From: Nitrospira sp. | GTDB taxonomy: Bacteria > Nitrospirota > Nitrospiria > Nitrospirales > Nitrospiraceae | Reading direction: 5' to 3' | Length of the DNA: 64,000 nucleotides | Assembly (NCBI GenBank): GCA_029194675.1 | Contig: JARFXP010000001.1 | Location: forward strand, 682,001-746,000 | Shown here: positions 1-7,212 of the stretch, one piece after another | How positions within the stretch are numbered: position 1 is the first letter of the stretch | Layout of the letters: each line of letters starts with the position of its first letter | Notes under the pieces: model-generated | Told to the model about the DNA's origin: nothing | What the model saw: the letters and a program-made list of their open reading frames with translations, nothing else | Database searches by the model: none | Translations under genes and position numbers: made by a program

Positions 1-2
1 TG

Positions 3-356
3 GTTGAGAGTGGCTGGACACATAGTGAAGCCTATAAAATTGCAAAGAATTATCGATCAACGACGAAGCTGATTCTATTTTCACCTCTTTCAGCTCATAC
101 AGATGGCAGGCTATATATTCTCTTCGGTAATGATCTTATACATGAAAATGAACATGGCGTTGCGTATCTCATGGGAAACCGAGAGGAATCGGACAGGCCA
201 CGGTATGTGTGGACGTATAAGATCCCCCCCCAAACTCAGAACGAGATGCCCACGCAGATTTGGGATGATACAAAAGGAAAAGTCTGGTCTGAGTATGGTG
301 TAGTTGGAGATGTTATGATGCCCAGTGTTATGACACACACGGAGAGCCCAAAGTAA
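3..356 (+). CDS. C-terminal part of an unknown protein (5' end outside window)
   Basis: The reading frame is open from base 3 to the TAA at 354-356 and no start is needed inside the window, so this is the last 117 codons of a gene beginning upstream. The visible part has a plausible protein composition (VESGWTHSEAYKIAKNYR at its start, aromatic-rich stretches such as RPRYVWTYKIPP, and a tail ending MTHTESPK). I do not recognise a family. There is no membrane segment in the visible part. The next features downstream are repeats, so there is no operon context to suggest a role. Confidence 0.5.
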   Translation, partial: VESGWTHSEAYKIAKNYRSTTKLILFSPLSAHTDGRLYILFGNDLIHENEHGVAYLMGNREESDRPRYVWTYKIPPQTQNEMPTQIWDDTKGKVWSEYGVVGDVMMPSVMTHTESPK

Positions 357-449
357 GTACCAAGACTTTGGCGACCGTATCTGTACCAATCACAGGCGGC
401 AAAAGGGCAAACTCCTTGTCCGCAGTTTCGTGAGAAGTCAAACTTGTTT

Positions 450-617
450 CGTGCATCTCTGTGAGCTACACCACACGCCATGGCACGCCCAATTCCCGTT
501 CCTTTCTGCTGTTCCTGCCGGCATCCCATATTTGCATCGTCTGGCGAGGCGGTGACACAATGGTGATGGAACTCCCGCGATGGCCGATCTGAAAATATAC
601 GCCGGGTCGTCCACTCC
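450..617. repeat. 168-bp direct repeat, copy A (with duplicated start of the DUF1284 gene)
   Basis: This segment recurs at 648-815 with only a handful of substitutions, a period of 198 bp. It carries the region upstream of the DUF1284 gene plus its first codons: the ATG at 580 would encode MADLKIYAGSSTP and then runs into unrelated codons, so copy A holds a dead 5' fragment of that gene. The intervening 30 bp are not repeated. Confidence 0.9.
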
Positions 618-647
618 CACAAAGCCCAATGGGGTCAGATCTTGGAT

Positions 648-815
648 CGTGCATCTCTGTGAGCTACACCACACGCCATGGCACGCCCAATTCCCGTTCC
701 TTTCTGTTGTTCCTGCCGGCATCCCATATTTGCATCGTCTGGCTAGGCGGTGACACAATGGTGGTGGAACTTCCGCGATGGCCGAGCTGAAAATATACGC
801 CGGGTTCTCCACTCC
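648..815. repeat. 168-bp direct repeat, copy B (feeds into the intact DUF1284 gene)
   Basis: Second copy of the segment at 450-617. Its last 38 bases are the beginning of the DUF1284 coding sequence (ATG at 778). The arrangement shows a local tandem duplication whose downstream copy kept the functional gene. Confidence 0.9.
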
Positions 816-1254
816 AATCCGTCTCCGGGGCCATACCCTCCTCTGTCTGCAAGGGTTTCGTGGGGAAGGCTACAGCCCGGGTTTTGTTGCCAATATGGCG
901 GCGATTCATCAGACTCTGTGTCATCAGCCCGAAACCACTGTCCAGGTCGTGGCATCTCCAGATGCAGTGTGTGCCGCCTGCCTCCATCAACAAGGGTCGT
1001 CCGGTTGTACACTCAACGGAGAGCCGTCGGAAGCGGACATGATTGACCAGGATCGGGTCGTCCTTGGGAGGCTTGGTCTGAAAGCGGGGGATCATCTTTC
1101 TTGGCAAGAGGTTCTCGCGCGGATCAGCAGGTCGATGAGCGGCGGCGACCTGCCTTCCATCTGCGGCAGTTGCCGATGGTTGCCGCTCGGCTATTGCCGT
1201 GAGGGGATCGATCGGCTGCGCAGTTCCATCCGAAGACGAAAAACCAACCCATAG
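778..1254 (+). CDS. DUF1284 family cysteine-rich protein
   Basis: A 158-residue protein. After a short leader (MAELKIYAGFSTPI) it has the DUF1284 signature RLRGHTLLCLQGFRGEGY and then SPGFVANM. Downstream are paired cysteines typical of the family: CAAC around residue 68, a further Cys after QQGSSG, ICGSC and GYC near the end. The pattern suggests a metal or Fe-S site, but the function of the family is not established. An in-frame TGA at 751-753 excludes a longer start; the ribosome site is weak (GGTGGTGGA). The TAG stop at 1252-1254 is the first three bases of a 215-bp repeat, so the element either landed at the stop or supplied it and trimmed the C terminus. Confidence 0.8.
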   Translation: MAELKIYAGFSTPIRLRGHTLLCLQGFRGEGYSPGFVANMAAIHQTLCHQPETTVQVVASPDAVCAACLHQQGSSGCTLNGEPSEADMIDQDRVVLGRLGLKAGDHLSWQEVLARISRSMSGGDLPSICGSCRWLPLGYCREGIDRLRSSIRRRKTNP

Positions 1255-1466
1255 CCCGCATTATTCGTGATGGTTCGTGACGAAACCGACGAGATGCCAG
1301 GCGAGACGGGCACGCGGAGCCCTGAGAGGCCGACGCATACTTGAAACAGTATGTTGAGGCCACGAAGGGCGAGCCTGCCCGCTTGGCCGCACACAAACCG
1401 CGGCCATGCTTGTCGCAGCCGCGTATCGGCGGTTGCAGTAGAAACACTCATGAATATTGCGGGCTA
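1252..1466. repeat. 215-bp structured inverted-terminal repeat, copy 1
   Basis: One of three 215-bp copies (others 2560-2774 and 16596-16810). Ends are imperfect inverted repeats: TAGCCCGCATTATTCGTGA and TCATGAATATTGCGGGCTA. Inside, at offset 84, is a hairpin CATACT-TGAAAC-AGTATG (1336-1353). At offset 130-156 is a second stem (GGCCGC at 1385 with GCGGCC at 1400). At offset 163-184 is a third (GCA/TGC closing, GCCG/CGGC). Open frames inside it are shadows of the structure and are not credible proteins. Confidence 0.9.
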
Positions 1467-1738
1467 GAACCCAGGTGAGCCGTGGCGGTGTGACTCAAAT
1501 CCGACCGATTCCTGTCCTGCCGCAAGACTCCTTCAGATCTACCCAGCCAACATCTTTAGCAGGCTGCGAAAAAACTCGATGTGTGTGCTTCGACAGGCTC
1601 AGCACGAACGGAAAACCTCAGTAAGTTCAATGGCCACACCGTTCGTCCTGATGCTCTCGAAGGAGGAACGGAGGGGTTTCCCGCAGCCTGATAGATCTTC
1701 GTTTCACCGAGAGCGGCGAGAGATGACGCGTTCATTCC

Positions 1739-2044
1739 GACGTTGTCGCCGTGCCGACCCTGCGCGATCTTTTGGAGCCGGTCGATAAACGACCCAAGAT
1801 CTTTTTTCGCGGCTACGACGTCTATAATCCGGTGAAAGTGGGCGTCGTCGCGACCAAGTAGGAGGCTGACATGAACGGGCTCACGGATGAGCGAGAGCGG
1901 GAGAAATTGTGCGAGGACGTTGAGCGGATGGAAACCAGGTTCGACGTGAGCCAACGTGCCGGCAGCAATCAGGGTCACACATTTGGAACCAACCTGCCGG
2001 ACAAGGACAAGGATGCGTTGGTGGAGTATTTGAAGACGCTTTGA
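1739..2044 (+). pseudogene. Decayed 3' end of a c-type-cytochrome/di-heme-type protein gene
   Basis: The frame ending at TGA 2042-2044 reads VAVPTLRDLLEPVDKRPK, then FFRGYDVYNPVKVGVVATK, an in-frame TAG, and later QRAGSNQGHTFGTNLPDKD and ALVEYLKTL. The order PTLRDLL ... RGYDVYNPVKVG ... NxGHxYGTxLxxxDKxALxEYLKTL is what I know from the C-terminal part of large di-heme cytochrome/peroxidase-like proteins. No heme motif (CxxCH) remains, the frame is closed upstream and a stop interrupts it. The family call rests on memory of the motif, so it is moderate; the decay is plain. Confidence 0.55.
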
Positions 2045-2262
2045 GGGCGGTAACTTATTAACAAGGACGCCCGCACGTCGGGAGCCAGGGTGACGACGAT
2101 AGCGAACGGCAATACCCACGGTTTCTCAACGACGTCCTCATTTCGCTCCTCGCGGCGACAGGCGCCGTGTGCAGTTTCACGCACGCCAGTCTCGGAAGAC
2201 GCGGGACCGTGCTCACACCCCGCCTTTACAGGCGAGAAACTCTCGCGCAATTAGACCGTGAC

Positions 2263-2559
2263 TTACACAAGAGGCGTCTCATTTCTAAATTCAAAATACT
2301 TTGACGCATGCTCCTGCTTCAGGTGGAAAGCGTAGAAGGCTGGATTTACATTGCCGCGAGCAAAGATCTCCTTGACCAACGCATCGACTTCCGCGACAGA
2401 AAGATGATACTCAGGTAGTTTCTCCGCACCCAGCTGCGTGCTTCTGGCGGCTACTATTGGAAAACCCACAGCGGAGAATCCGCCCTCGCTAATAAGGTTC
2501 TCGGGGTAACGAATGTGCTCAAATCGGTGTAGAGCCGCTATCAGCGTTGTGAATCGATC
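2263..2559 (-). pseudogene. Truncated ORF abutting repeat copy 2 (unknown protein, C-terminal 98 residues)
   Basis: Read on the minus strand, the frame is open without a needed start from the edge of the 215-bp repeat (2559) to the TAA at 2263. It contains FEHIRYPENLISEGGFSA, then LPEYHLSVAEVDALVKEIF and HLKQEHASKYFEFRNETPLV. The frame runs straight into the repeat, so the element probably cut off the N-terminal part of the gene. I do not recognise the family. An internal ATG would give 68 residues but has no good ribosome site. Confidence 0.5.
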
Positions 2560-2774
2560 TAGCCCACATTATTCATGACGGTTCGTGACGAAACCGCCAA
2601 GACGCCAAGCGAGACGGGCACGCGGAGCCGCGAGGAAGGAAGGCATACTTGAAACAGTATGTCGACCGACCGAGCGGCGAGCCTGCCCGCTTGGGTGCGG
2701 GAAACCCGCAGCCAAGCCTGTCGCAGCGGCGTATCGGTGGTTGCAGTAGAAGCGCTCATGAATAATGTGGGCTA
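2560..2774. repeat. 215-bp structured inverted-terminal repeat, copy 2
   Basis: Same length and internal layout as copies 1 and 3. The ends are a perfect 19-bp inverted repeat (TAGCCCACATTATTCATGA and its complement), extendable by one C/G pair. The conserved hairpin CATACT-TGAAAC-AGTATG is at 2644-2661 (offset 84). The second hairpin is at 2690-2716: CTTGG with CCAAG, and inside it TGCGGG with CCCGCA. Confidence 0.9.
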
Positions 2775-2779
2775 GCGCT

Positions 2780-2895
2780 GAGTCCTGGTGATGTTTCCGA
2801 AATTCTGTCCAAAGGGCTCTCACATAGGGTGAATCTTTGAGATAGTCACGCAAAACGCATTTGAGCCAGCCGATCCCCATGACCGATTTAGCCGT
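2780..2895 (-). pseudogene. Fragment resembling the MutS2 Smr domain
   Basis: On the minus strand this stretch encodes MGIGWLKCVLRDYLKDSPYV, matching HGHGTGRLKSVLREYLKESPYV near the end of MutS2 at 14139-16556. Similarity stops after SPYV; the following ALWTEFRKHHQDS has no MutS2 counterpart. No domain-sized frame surrounds it, so it is a relic of a second Smr-containing gene. It lies directly beside repeat copy 2. Confidence 0.5.
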
Positions 2896-2951
2896 TGGGC
2901 TCCGCCAGCCTGAATCCAACTCCGCCAAGCAGGTCACTGACCCATGCCGCA

Positions 2952-4571
2952 CTACCAGTTCACTGGCTTCAGATCCGGCCCGACGATGTGGCCGTGCTGC
3001 GCCGGACCTTCGTGGTTCACATCGTGCGTAAAATGCCCCCCGTACCAAATCACCACATCGTGATCGTTAATCGCCTCTCCATTGACCCAGCGGTCGATAT
3101 CGGCTTCATAAGGCGGGCCGACTGCGACCACGCCGTCATCGATCTCGCTACCGCGATAACGCAGGACCCAGACATCACCCCGGCCGAACGGTGAGTCAGA
3201 CATGGCGGTGGCCACACCGTCATCGGCATTCGGCACGATCTCATAGCCCTCGCCGGTGCGGGTGTTCTCAACACGCCATTTGCGCTTGTGGGCGAAGTCG
3301 CGCGGGCGGCGGATTTCGAAGCGCTTGTCGTCCCACTTGCTAGCGCCGATCAGCGGCGGATCGTTGAACTCGCGCACGCGATTGTTGCCGGCAGTGCGAA
3401 TGTCGAAGTCGAACCGCCAGTAGGCATGATGGTGATGGACATTGCACACACACGTGCTCTCGACCGCGGCGAACGCGAACCTTGGGCGGATTGTGCCATT
3501 GGCGTGCAGCCGCCACTGACTGATGTAGCGGTACCAGCCTGCCTCCATTTCACTTACAAGCACGACCTCGTTGAACAAGACATAGATGCCGACACCAAGG
3601 AAGTTGCCGGTATCCGATCCGGTGTCGATGATCGTCTGGGCCGGCGCTTGGCAGAAGCGGAAGCCCGGCGCGACGTCGGTGCCGGTCGCCTGAATCATGC
3701 CCTCTTGGTACTGCCAATCGCGATAGGGTCCGCAGGCATCGCCGTCGTACTTGACGTTTAAAATCGGCACATGCGCGCGATACAAAACCCGTTTACCCTT
3801 GTAGTCGACATAGCGCAGCTCAATACCGGAGCCGTTGGTTCCACTCGAAGCGGCCGGCCGCACCGCAAGAAAGCGCCACAGCGTCTGCCCTCCTTGTGTC
3901 ACCGTCACCCATACCTGCCCGGCGGTACCTTTCGCGGCCGTGGTCTGGTCGGCGGCATGCGGTACGCCGCATAAGCTCCGGTTGCGCGGACGGACGTTTG
4001 GCGGCAGGTGTTCTTCGAAGCGGATGACCCGCTTACGCGCGAGGTCAACGGCAACGATCTCATGCTGCGCGTCGCCGCCGCGAGGCAACAGCCCGACCGC
4101 GATGCGACGCTCGATGCGGCCATCCGGCAATTCATTCAACACGAGCGATGGAATAGGCTGGTACGTCTCGATCTGTTGTGAGTCGGACAGCGCGGCAAAC
4201 GTCGTATCGCCACGGAGCATCTTCACGGCTGCGGCAAATTCTTCAGCCGATGGGTGCGGTGGCAACGCCGACTCGGTGATGTCCACGCGCCGCACATCAC
4301 GCAGGTTACCGTCGACGAGGATCGTGCGGTGGTTCGTGTCGTCATAGAGCGTGGCGCGAAAGCGGCTCGGCGGCTGCGGCTTTTTTTCCTTGGCTCCGTC
4401 ATCATCGAGCGCCTCGACGTACAGCAGCCGAGCCTTGCTGCGGCCGATGTACTTGCGCACGCTCTCCAGTGTCAGCACACGTTTGCCGATCGCTTGTAGC
4501 TCCTCACGCGTCGGACCGAACGGTGTGACTTTTACCTTGAGACCAGTATCGGACTTCCCTTTCGTAGGCAT
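2952..4571 (-). CDS. Copper amine oxidase-like protein
   Basis: A 539-residue protein with a strong ribosome site (AAAGGAGATCAACG before the ATG). The C-terminal two thirds follow the copper amine oxidase catalytic fold: a WRLHANGTIRPRF stretch (family: DWxFHENGTI), a His cluster VHHHHAYWRFDFDI around residues 378-390 (family copper ligands HxH), and near the end GGHFTHDVNHEG with KPVNW. The cofactor position is unusual: where the family has N-Y-D/E and the Tyr becomes topaquinone, this protein reads EAGWYRYISQW, Tyr about residue 345, keeping the Tyr but not the Asn. It is shorter than typical enzymes of 640-720 residues. There is no obvious signal peptide. It may be an oxidase of altered specificity or an inactive relative. 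Confidence 0.7.
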   Translation of the reverse strand: MPTKGKSDTGLKVKVTPFGPTREELQAIGKRVLTLESVRKYIGRSKARLLYVEALDDDGAKEKKPQPPSRFRATLYDDTNHRTILVDGNLRDVRRVDITESALPPHPSAEEFAAAVKMLRGDTTFAALSDSQQIETYQPIPSLVLNELPDGRIERRIAVGLLPRGGDAQHEIVAVDLARKRVIRFEEHLPPNVRPRNRSLCGVPHAADQTTAAKGTAGQVWVTVTQGGQTLWRFLAVRPAASSGTNGSGIELRYVDYKGKRVLYRAHVPILNVKYDGDACGPYRDWQYQEGMIQATGTDVAPGFRFCQAPAQTIIDTGSDTGNFLGVGIYVLFNEVVLVSEMEAGWYRYISQWRLHANGTIRPRFAFAAVESTCVCNVHHHHAYWRFDFDIRTAGNNRVREFNDPPLIGASKWDDKRFEIRRPRDFAHKRKWRVENTRTGEGYEIVPNADDGVATAMSDSPFGRGDVWVLRYRGSEIDDGVVAVGPPYEADIDRWVNGEAINDHDVVIWYGGHFTHDVNHEGPAQHGHIVGPDLKPVNW

Positions 4572-4706
4572 CGTTGATCTCCTTTCTCACTTCATCCGTC
4601 AAGGTCGAAGCAACCGGCACTGTGCGGCTCTACCGCGAAGTGCACATGTGGACTCCTCAGGTCGTCAGCTTCTATATCCAGGCGACTGATACCCCCTCCC
4701 GCACGC

Positions 4707-4874
4707 TTAGCAGGCTCTCGCGCTTCTGGTAAGGCTATCCTTCATAGCCAAAAACTTCTGCAACAGATCGGCATACGGGAGTTTGAGGAGACCGCTCTCA
4801 TTCTCCAATTCTCCGAGGCGTTTCACCTCGGGCGGCTTCATGGACTGGGCTCCAATCCATTTTGAACCACGCAT
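4707..4874 (-). CDS. 55-residue leucine-zipper-like small ORF, probable IS3 OrfA remnant
   Basis: It encodes 55 residues beginning MRGSKWIGAQSMKPPEVKRL, followed by GELENESGLLKLPYADLLQK. The pattern xVKRLxELExExxxLKxxYADL is that of the C-terminal zipper of IS3-family OrfA transposase subunits; the N-terminal helix-turn-helix is missing. A near-ideal ribosome site (AGGAGG, seven bases before the ATG) is present. A second ORF of identical length and the same leader lies at 13700-13867. Either both are relics of one IS or they are a small protein family derived from it. Confidence 0.5.
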   Translation of the reverse strand: MRGSKWIGAQSMKPPEVKRLGELENESGLLKLPYADLLQKFLAMKDSLTRSARAC

Positions 4875-5398
4875 AACGAACCTCCTGACAACAGATGGCT
4901 AATGTGTAAACGCATCCCCAAAGACTGAGTTTGATGACAAGAGCCGAGGCATGGCATTTATGTCCGTGGTAAGCAATGTGACAGACAGCGGTGAAGCAAA
5001 CTCGATACCACGCAAAACTACTCATAGTGTCATACTCCAAAACCTCTGGAAGAGCCGGCAGATACGGTACTCCATGGCATCCTGGAGGGCGAGGAACGTT
5101 ATCGATAGTTGAATCAGACGCTGTATCTCTTTCGATACTGCGGTGGATCGGAAAATATACAGGCGGAGTCTCCAAATCTCTCGAAGCAGGCCCTGTCTGC
5201 TTAAACGTAAGACCACCTCAAAAACGTCCGGCAATGCCTCGGAAACCAGCCGCCTCCTCAAGATGACTCGAAATACCCATGCGTTACCGCATGGCGAAGT
5301 ACCACCTGTCTTGATGAAACACTCCTCTTCAGATTTGGAAGATCGCCCATCCTAGTTTGCCAAAGTCGGTTCCTATCTGCATGGCATCTCCCCCTTCT
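4875..5398. other. Gene-free stretch, probable insertion sequence remains
   Basis: No credible gene. The segment around 5040-5170 resembles 13940-14050: both contain GGTGGATCGGAAAA followed by (G/T)ATAC, upstream (on the minus strand) of the two 55-residue ORFs. This supports decayed copies of one mobile element, but I cannot define its ends. Confidence 0.4.
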
Positions 5399-6421
5399 CT
5401 ACCTGACCTGAACCAGAGTTTTGACCGCGTTCACCACCTCAGGAGTGACGATGCCGGCCACGGCGAGAAGATTGCGCATTTTGAGGTGAAATTGCCGCAG
5501 AGATTGATCTTGCCAACTCCGTTGTTGCGCCACGAGATAAGTGAAATGCTTCACCCAGTTCGATGCCTGATCCGGAACAACGCCGGTCAAGTCTTGAAAC
5601 AGATGCAAGGGCTGAGGGCTGTCCGACATGGACAATGGCTTCAGGGTGGAAATCAGATAAGGGCCCTGTTGATACATCGTATCAAGCTTGCTCAACAGAA
5701 TTTGTGCGGCCGCATAATCGTAGACGGCCAGCACCTTCTCTGCCCACTCTGAATCCGACTTACCAGACATAGGGGTCTTCCTCACGGGAATATATGTGGC
5801 ATTCAGCTCGGAATCCGGCTGCCGATCGAGGAACTCCTCACTCTCACGCATGATGCTCAAACAGGCCTCTAAGACTTTGAGATATCGTGCTTTCTCTCCT
5901 TCATGTTGCGGGGGTGCACTAAAGAGCAGGTAGCTGTAGAGCCCATAACCCGGTTTTTCTCTCATCTTGGGCTTGAGGAACCCTCGAGTCGAGATCAGAG
6001 GCCCTCGAGTTTGAACGGGTTCCTTGATAGTGACCCGTACCGAACACCGTCCATTGCCTACACTCGGCGCATTGGCCGTGACAGTGGCGACAACGTTCTT
6101 ATAGGGTTCGCTCGGCTCGATTGTCACTGCGCTCAGATCCCAGCGCACTTCGTTCCCCGTGCCCTGGATATGGCCTTCAGTGACCTGCCACTGAAAGGTG
6201 AGCGGCTGCGCTATTGATTGACCATCTGATGTACTCGCCCACACACGCAATCGAACAGTTTCGCCCTGGACGATGACAGGTCGTTCAGTAAGACAAATCA
6301 TCTCCAGACCATTGGTTCCATTGAGCCCGGCATCCGCTGCGGCATAGACAGGTTGGAAATCAGACAGGGGTACCATCAACCACAACACGACAACAGCACG
6401 CCAATATCCGCCTCGCCTCAT
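5399..6421 (-). CDS. Secreted protein of unknown function, partner of the TIR protein
   Basis: 340 residues. The N terminus (MRRGGYWRAVVVLWLMVPLS ... VYA|AADAG) is a Sec signal peptide with a likely cut after VYA. Residues about 35-145 look like an Ig-like beta domain (RPVIVQGETVRLRVWASTS, then TFQWQVTEGHI and NVVATVTANAPSVGNGRC). The rest is helical, with GYGLYSYLLFSAPP and a long charged segment. The ATG follows GAGGAAATGAGGCAAA and lies 14 bp behind the stop of the TIR gene, so the two are co-transcribed. I do not recognise a named family. The protein should act in the periplasm or at the outer membrane. Confidence 0.65.
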   Translation of the reverse strand: MRRGGYWRAVVVLWLMVPLSDFQPVYAAADAGLNGTNGLEMICLTERPVIVQGETVRLRVWASTSDGQSIAQPLTFQWQVTEGHIQGTGNEVRWDLSAVTIEPSEPYKNVVATVTANAPSVGNGRCSVRVTIKEPVQTRGPLISTRGFLKPKMREKPGYGLYSYLLFSAPPQHEGEKARYLKVLEACLSIMRESEEFLDRQPDSELNATYIPVRKTPMSGKSDSEWAEKVLAVYDYAAAQILLSKLDTMYQQGPYLISTLKPLSMSDSPQPLHLFQDLTGVVPDQASNWVKHFTYLVAQQRSWQDQSLRQFHLKMRNLLAVAGIVTPEVVNAVKTLVQVR

Positions 6422-6435
6422 TTTGCCTCATTTCC

Positions 6436-7140
6436 TCAGTTGACACGTCCGTGCCACAGGTATTTAGCGCCAAGTACCAGCACGTAGAACAGCGGGAGCA
6501 AAACAACCGGTTCCCCGTTGGTAAACGGTGTGTTGGAGAGAAAGGCCAGGATGGCGGAACCGACCGTCAATGCGACCGCACTGCCAAGTGCCACAAGATC
6601 CAGCCTGAACCACGAGAACGATTTGAGTGGCGGGTCGCCGTCGCTCTTGATGCACTCCTCTGCACGGACATCAAAGCCCCCGACCGTCCGGATATTTTTG
6701 ATCAGGGCCTCTAAATCAGCCTTGCGCCGAGCTTGAGTATCCCCGATTTTATACGCTTGTTGATCACACAACCGGTGCAGATCCGTGGGCAACTGATCAG
6801 GTCGAGGCATGGGCGCCTCATCGACCAGCACGGGAATCACAGTGACATCAGGCCGGCTCAACGCCAGGGCAACCTCCTGATGATGGACATCGTCTGGAAG
6901 ACTGATGCGCGGCCGGTTCTGCCTGTCCACAATGGTAAGCCACCGAGGGCCGACCACGATCAACACGACCGCGCAGCGATCAAGCGCCTGGTTGAGCTGG
7001 TCTCGCCAGTTCCCCGCATGCAATGTATCCTTATCGAGGAAAACCTGTTGTTCGCCGAATACCTTCGCAAGACTCTCGCACAACAAGATCGCCCAGGCTT
7101 CGGTATCATCCTGCCGATAGCTGATGAAGATTCCCGCCAT
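6436..7140 (-). CDS. Membrane-anchored TIR-domain protein
   Basis: 234 residues. The first 150 are a TIR domain: GIFISYRQDDTEAWAILLCE, then QVFLDKDTLHAGNWRDQL, VVLIVVGPRWL, HHQEVALAL (the Glu here is the candidate NADase catalytic residue) and TVIPVLVDEAPMP. Two hydrophobic segments follow (about residues 178-200 and 206-228), giving a C-terminal hairpin anchor that leaves the TIR domain in the cytoplasm. Bacterial TIR domains often cleave NAD or make signalling nucleotides; whether this one does is not shown. It sits 72 bp behind the beta-barrel gene and 14 bp before the secreted protein gene, all on the minus strand. Confidence 0.85.
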   Translation of the reverse strand: MAGIFISYRQDDTEAWAILLCESLAKVFGEQQVFLDKDTLHAGNWRDQLNQALDRCAVVLIVVGPRWLTIVDRQNRPRISLPDDVHHQEVALALSRPDVTVIPVLVDEAPMPRPDQLPTDLHRLCDQQAYKIGDTQARRKADLEALIKNIRTVGGFDVRAEECIKSDGDPPLKSFSWFRLDLVALGSAVALTVGSAILAFLSNTPFTNGEPVVLLPLFYVLVLGAKYLWHGRVN

Positions 7141-7212
7141 GCGCTTCTCGGCCTGTATCGCAGGTGGCTGAACTAGCCATTCACCTAATTACTGCCTATT
7201 CATCAGCGGCGC

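Noticed and set aside
1191..1451. Frames inside the 215-bp repeats (also 2559-2759)
   Set aside because: They follow from the repeat sequence; differences between copies preserve base pairing rather than codons.
1556..2119. 187-codon minus-strand frame
   Set aside because: Antisense to the decayed cytochrome-type gene, whose plus-strand codons match a known family ending.
4798..5175. 125-codon minus-strand frame overlapping the 55-codon ORF
   Set aside because: Different frame from the zipper ORF with its good ribosome site; composition is not protein-like.
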